From the NCBI RefSeq assembly GCF_019603315.1, contig NZ_CP080649.1, forward strand, positions 3,482,176 to 3,546,175: a stretch of 64,000 bases of DNA, given 5' to 3'. The notes below the pieces were generated by a model that saw only the letters and a program-made list of their open reading frames with translations, was not told the origin of the DNA and ran no database searches. The translations under genes and the position numbers were made by a program. This document shows, one piece after another, positions 61,062 to 64,000 of the stretch (position 1 is its first letter; every line of letters begins with the position of its first letter). The DNA comes from Ruficoccus sp. ZRK36. GTDB lineage: Bacteria; Verrucomicrobiota; Verrucomicrobiia; Opitutales; Cerasicoccaceae.

Positions 61062-62558
61062 TCAAGCGTCACCAGATATCTGGAGGTATTTTTTAACCGT
61101 CCGACGATCAAGCTGCAGGCGACGGCCCAGCTCTTCATAGTTGGGGATGCGGGCATACTGCTCGGCCACGTAGCGAGCCAGCAATTGCTCAGCGGTCAGC
61201 TCACCCCGTGCCCAGGGTCCGGCAATCCCCTCCCCGGCAGCGGGTGCGGAAAGGTCCTCGGGCTGGTAATCGCCGTGCACGGTGATATTTCGCACGCACT
61301 GCTCCAGTTCACGGAAGTTACCCGGCCACTGGTAGTCGGCTGGCAGCTTTTGCGAAATCGTCGTGCAGACCTCGTCCGTGAGCTTCGCGCCCTCCTTAGG
61401 CCCCGCGAACTTGCGCGCGATGTAGGCCACGAGCGTCTCCAGCTCGCGCGGCGAGCCATTGAGGATCTCGCGCAGGGAGGGCGTACGGATGCGGTCGGCG
61501 TTGAGCCGGAAGTAAAAGTCCTCACGAAAACGCCCCGCCTGAATCTCGGTCGGCAGGTCGCGGTTGGTGGCGGCCATGAGCTTGCCGGTAAAGGTCTTCG
61601 GGTCTGTCTCGCCGATAGGCACAAACTGCCGGGTCTGGAGCACACGCAGGAGCTTGACCTGAATGCCGGGGTCAGTCTCACCGATTTCGTCAAGGAAGAC
61701 CGTGCCGAACGGACCGCAGGTCTCAAAGTAGCCCTGGCGGTTCTGAAGCGCGCCAGTAAAGGCCCCGCGCCGATGGCCGAACAGCTCGGACTCGATCAGC
61801 GTGGGCGAGAGCGCCGAGAGGTTGATCGGGTAAAAGGCCTTCACGAAATCCTCGGTGAAGCTGCGGGTGTTCGGGTCGAAGGGGATGTACCGCGACAGGC
61901 CGACCCCGCGCGCGACCAGTTCCTTACCCGAGCCGGAGGGGCCGGTGATGAGCGTGATCACATCACCCATCCGGTCCGCCAGCACACGCTGGTAGCGGTC
62001 CATATCGTGCGTAAAGATCGACTGCCAGATACGCGCCCGCAGGCTATTCGCGACCGGGGACTGACCGATGATATAGCGCTCAATGTGCACATAGGCCCGG
62101 CGTATCTGGAAAAAGACCGCAAAGAGCCGCTCAAGCTCCATCCCGGCATAGCGGCCGATGAGCCCGCCCGGAAGCGCAGCCTCGGCCTCACGCTGAAAAC
62201 GATCAAAAAAGCCGGCCCGGAGCGCGGCATGCCCACGCTCATGTGCTTCCTCGATGATTTTATCAAAATCCGGGATAAAGCGGTGAAAGAGCCGCACGAA
62301 AACCATCTGCTGGTAGTGCTCGCGCTCGGATGCCCGCCCCCTGCCGGCCGCATAGGCCAGATGGGCAGACTCCAGCAGCCGATCCAGCCCGGCCAGCACT
62401 GCCTCCAGACGCGGCAAACCCCGCAGCTCTTGCTCCTTATCGGTCAACACCTCCGACTCGATCTCGAAACGCTGCGCCTCAAAGGGATTGAGAAAAGCCA
62501 GTTGCGCGTAGGCGCGGGCCTGATCAGTCGTTGCCTTCGGAAACAAATTACCTGCCAT
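61062..62558 (-). CDS. Sigma-54-interacting transcriptional regulator
   Basis: Bacterial enhancer-binding protein of 498 residues. The first ~190 residues are helical with no receiver, PAS or GAF domain I recognise. The AAA+ domain starts with Walker A GPSGSGKE near residue 204, keeps ELFGHRRGAFTGA near 263 for sigma-54 contact, and has VFLDEIGETDP (Walker B) and NRDLPTEIQAGRFREDFYFRL. A Fis-type helix-turn-helix (YEELGRRLQLDRRTVKKYL) ends it. It may act on the divergent small-ORF/mreB promoter, but I find no clear -24/-12 site there. Confidence 0.9.
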   Translation of the reverse strand: MAGNLFPKATTDQARAYAQLAFLNPFEAQRFEIESEVLTDKEQELRGLPRLEAVLAGLDRLLESAHLAYAAGRGRASEREHYQQMVFVRLFHRFIPDFDKIIEEAHERGHAALRAGFFDRFQREAEAALPGGLIGRYAGMELERLFAVFFQIRRAYVHIERYIIGQSPVANSLRARIWQSIFTHDMDRYQRVLADRMGDVITLITGPSGSGKELVARGVGLSRYIPFDPNTRSFTEDFVKAFYPINLSALSPTLIESELFGHRRGAFTGALQNRQGYFETCGPFGTVFLDEIGETDPGIQVKLLRVLQTRQFVPIGETDPKTFTGKLMAATNRDLPTEIQAGRFREDFYFRLNADRIRTPSLREILNGSPRELETLVAYIARKFAGPKEGAKLTDEVCTTISQKLPADYQWPGNFRELEQCVRNITVHGDYQPEDLSAPAAGEGIAGPWARGELTAEQLLARYVAEQYARIPNYEELGRRLQLDRRTVKKYLQISGDA

Positions 62559-62635
62559 ACATAAATTGTACGTCCGACGACCACTAAACGTCAAACAGAT
62601 TCAAACCAAAGCAGCCACAGTGAGACGGTTAAATA

Positions 62636-62664
62636 TTTAAGTAAATATGCATCAAATACTTAAA
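62636..62664. promoter_or_regulatory. Inverted repeat in divergent promoter region
   Basis: TTTAAGTA and TACTTAAA, 8-bp arms with a 13-bp spacer, partly overlapping a second palindrome, TTAAATATTTAA, at 62629-62640. They lie between the sigma-54-type regulator and the small membrane protein gene, in a markedly AT-rich stretch. Confidence 0.4.
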
Positions 62665-62708
62665 ACACAGACGCCAGAAACTGGCACGGGGCGAGTTATA
62701 GGAAGGGC

Positions 62709-62864
62709 ATGAAAACAAAAAACACTTCCACCACGACCAACACCAACCCCAACACCTCCACCGGTTCGATCAGCACCAAGATCCTGCCGCACCTGAGCAT
62801 CCCGCTCTGCCTGAGCGTTTTCACGCTGGTGTACTTCCTGATCAACTGGGGCGTGAAGCTGTAA
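62709..62864 (+). CDS. Predicted 51-residue membrane protein
   Basis: A short open frame with a good ribosome site (GGAAGGGC before the ATG). The product has a Thr/Asn-rich, weakly basic N-terminus of ~25 residues, then one hydrophobic helix (LSIPLCLSVFTLVYFLINW) ending GVKL. I recognise no family. It points toward mreB, 136 bp ahead, and may be co-transcribed. The clean signal, coding-like composition and membrane helix favour a real gene, but proof would need conservation. Confidence 0.55.
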   Translation: MKTKNTSTTTNTNPNTSTGSISTKILPHLSIPLCLSVFTLVYFLINWGVKL

Positions 62865-63000
62865 AAGTCCTCCCATGAGAGATACGCCCGGCAGCGCAGC
62901 CCCCACCGACGGGCCGATTTCACACCCCGGAAAGAAATATCCTCTTGCCCACCAATAAAATGCCTTTGACAAGGCGGCCCTTCGCGGTGTGTATATCGAC

Positions 63001-64000
63001 GTGCTAGGATTCCTATCCAACGACATTGGTTTCGACCTGGGTACGGCTAACTGCCTGGTCTTCGTGCGTGATAAAGGCATCGTCCTGCGCGAGCCCAGCG
63101 TAGTCGCCGTCTATAACAACACGAAAAAAGTGCGCGCTGTCGGCATTGAGGCCAAGCGCATGCTGGGCCGCACGCCGGGTAATATCACCGCCCTGCGCCC
63201 GATGAAGGACGGCGTCATCGCCGACTTTGAGATCACCGAGGCGATGCTGCGGCACTTTATCCAGAAGGTCGCCCACAACACGAAATTTGTACCGCCGCGC
63301 GTAGTCGTAGCCGTTCCCTCGGGCATCACCGAGGTCGAGCGTCGCGCCGTCAAGGAATCCGCCATCCACGCCGGTGCCCGTGAAGTGCTCCTGCTGGAGG
63401 AGCCGATGGCAGCCGCTATTGGCGTGGGCCTGCCCATCGAGGAGCCTGCCGCGAACATGATCGTGGACATCGGCGGGGGTACCACTGAGGTGGCGATTCT
63501 TTCTCTGGCCGGTGTGGTCTTCACCCGCAGCCTGCGCGTCGGCGGCGACGAAATGGACAACGCCATCATGGCGTACATGAAGCGCGCCTACAACCTCATG
63601 ATCGGTGAGCGCACCGCTGAGGATATCAAGATGCGCATCGGCTCGGCCTACCCGCTGGACGAGGAGCTGACCATGGAGGTCAAGGGCCGCGACTCCGTCG
63701 CCGGTCTGCCCAAGACCCTGCACATCACCTCCCAGGAGATTCGCGAATCTCTGGCCGACGTATTTAACTCCATCATCGAGGTCGTCCGCTCCGCGCTGGA
63801 GCGCTGCCCGCCTGAACTCTCCGCCGACCTGGTGGACCGTGGCATCGTCATGGCTGGAGGTGGCTCCATGATCCGCAATCTGGACAAGCTCCTCAGTGAA
63901 GCCACTGGCCTGCCCGTCATCATCGCCGAGGATCCCTTGAGCGCGGTGGCCAACGGTACAGGCATCGTGCTGCAGGACCTCTCCTGGTGGCTCAAAGACT
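63001..64000 (+). CDS. mreB: Rod shape-determining protein MreB (3' end cut by window)
   Basis: Actin-like cytoskeletal ATPase directing lateral wall synthesis. The frame runs off the window after 333 codons with no stop. Actin-fold motifs: DIGFDLGTANCLVFV (phosphate 1), PSGITEVERRAVKESA, LEEPMAAAIGVGLP, MIVDIGGGTTEVAILS (phosphate 2) and GIVMAGGGSMIRNLDKLL (adenosine site). The start is GTG at 63001, giving MLGFLSNDIGFDLG; another in-frame GTG is at 62989. The usual partners mreC and mreD would be expected just outside the window. Confidence 0.95.
   Translation, partial: MLGFLSNDIGFDLGTANCLVFVRDKGIVLREPSVVAVYNNTKKVRAVGIEAKRMLGRTPGNITALRPMKDGVIADFEITEAMLRHFIQKVAHNTKFVPPRVVVAVPSGITEVERRAVKESAIHAGAREVLLLEEPMAAAIGVGLPIEEPAANMIVDIGGGTTEVAILSLAGVVFTRSLRVGGDEMDNAIMAYMKRAYNLMIGERTAEDIKMRIGSAYPLDEELTMEVKGRDSVAGLPKTLHITSQEIRESLADVFNSIIEVVRSALERCPPELSADLVDRGIVMAGGGSMIRNLDKLLSEATGLPVIIAEDPLSAVANGTGIVLQDLSWWLKD

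Noticed and set aside
61185-62564. 459-codon plus-strand frame opposite the sigma-54-type regulator
   Set aside because: The minus-strand frame has intact AAA+ motifs; this one is a shadow frame.
62682-62703. Possible sigma-54 promoter (TGGCAC) before the small membrane protein gene
   Set aside because: The -24 hexamer is present, but no TTGC follows at the required spacing.

Overview
The window is GC-rich, densely coded chromosomal DNA, cut inside a gene at both ends: dnaE lacks its start at the left edge and mreB lacks its end at the right. The mix of a tyrosine-autokinase polysaccharide locus, LacI regulators beside Gfo/Idh/MocA dehydrogenases and sodium:solute symporters, an exporting P-type ATPase, many histidine kinases and an mreB next to a sigma-54-type regulator suggests a Gram-negative of the PVC superphylum, most likely a Verrucomicrobiota of the Opitutia/Puniceicoccales type. 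This placement is inference from gene content; there is no rRNA in the window. I see no tRNA, rRNA, CRISPR array, prophage or insertion sequence.

Layout. (1) 1-9.0 kb, housekeeping: dnaE, a plasma-membrane-type proton P-type ATPase, hpt, sufE, a stand-alone receiver protein and a DUF971 protein. (2) 9.2-30.8 kb, a carbohydrate/cyclitol utilisation region: GH3 and GH10 enzymes without signal peptides, two LacI-type regulators, two sodium:solute symporters, two Gfo/Idh/MocA oxidoreductases, two SDRs, a zinc-less MDR dehydrogenase, an unusual type I dehydroquinase-family protein, a PHP-domain protein, an esterase, an FAD oxidoreductase and a HAMP histidine kinase. Two divergent blocks share an identical 12-bp upstream box. 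(3) 31.1-36.2 kb, a tight five-gene operon (radical SAM, GT4 glycosyltransferase, epimerase/dehydratase, methyltransferase, flippase-like membrane protein), probably making a modified lipid-linked glycan. (4) 36.3-50.9 kb, mixed: sthA, an orphan HicB-like protein, a TVP38-type membrane protein, a solute-binding lipoprotein translationally coupled to a large hybrid histidine kinase, galE, a thioredoxin-like lipoprotein, cysH, cca, a cyclic-nucleotide-domain histidine kinase, a membrane-anchored trypsin-like protease and an EVE-domain protein. (5) 50.9-61.0 kb, an exopolysaccharide export locus on the minus strand (outer-membrane beta-barrel, Wza-like SLBB protein, BY-kinase, O-antigen-ligase/TPR protein, LpxO-like hydroxylase) with a divergent large secreted protein. 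(6) 61.0-64 kb, a sigma-54-interacting regulator, a 51-codon membrane protein gene and mreB.

The most striking non-coding signal is a pair of palindrome-rich elements at 3718-4075 and 45104-45352, in opposite orientation, each filling the gap between two convergent genes. They share a 43-bp palindrome whose arms differ by three compensated base-pair changes, so the fold, not just the sequence, seems to be conserved.
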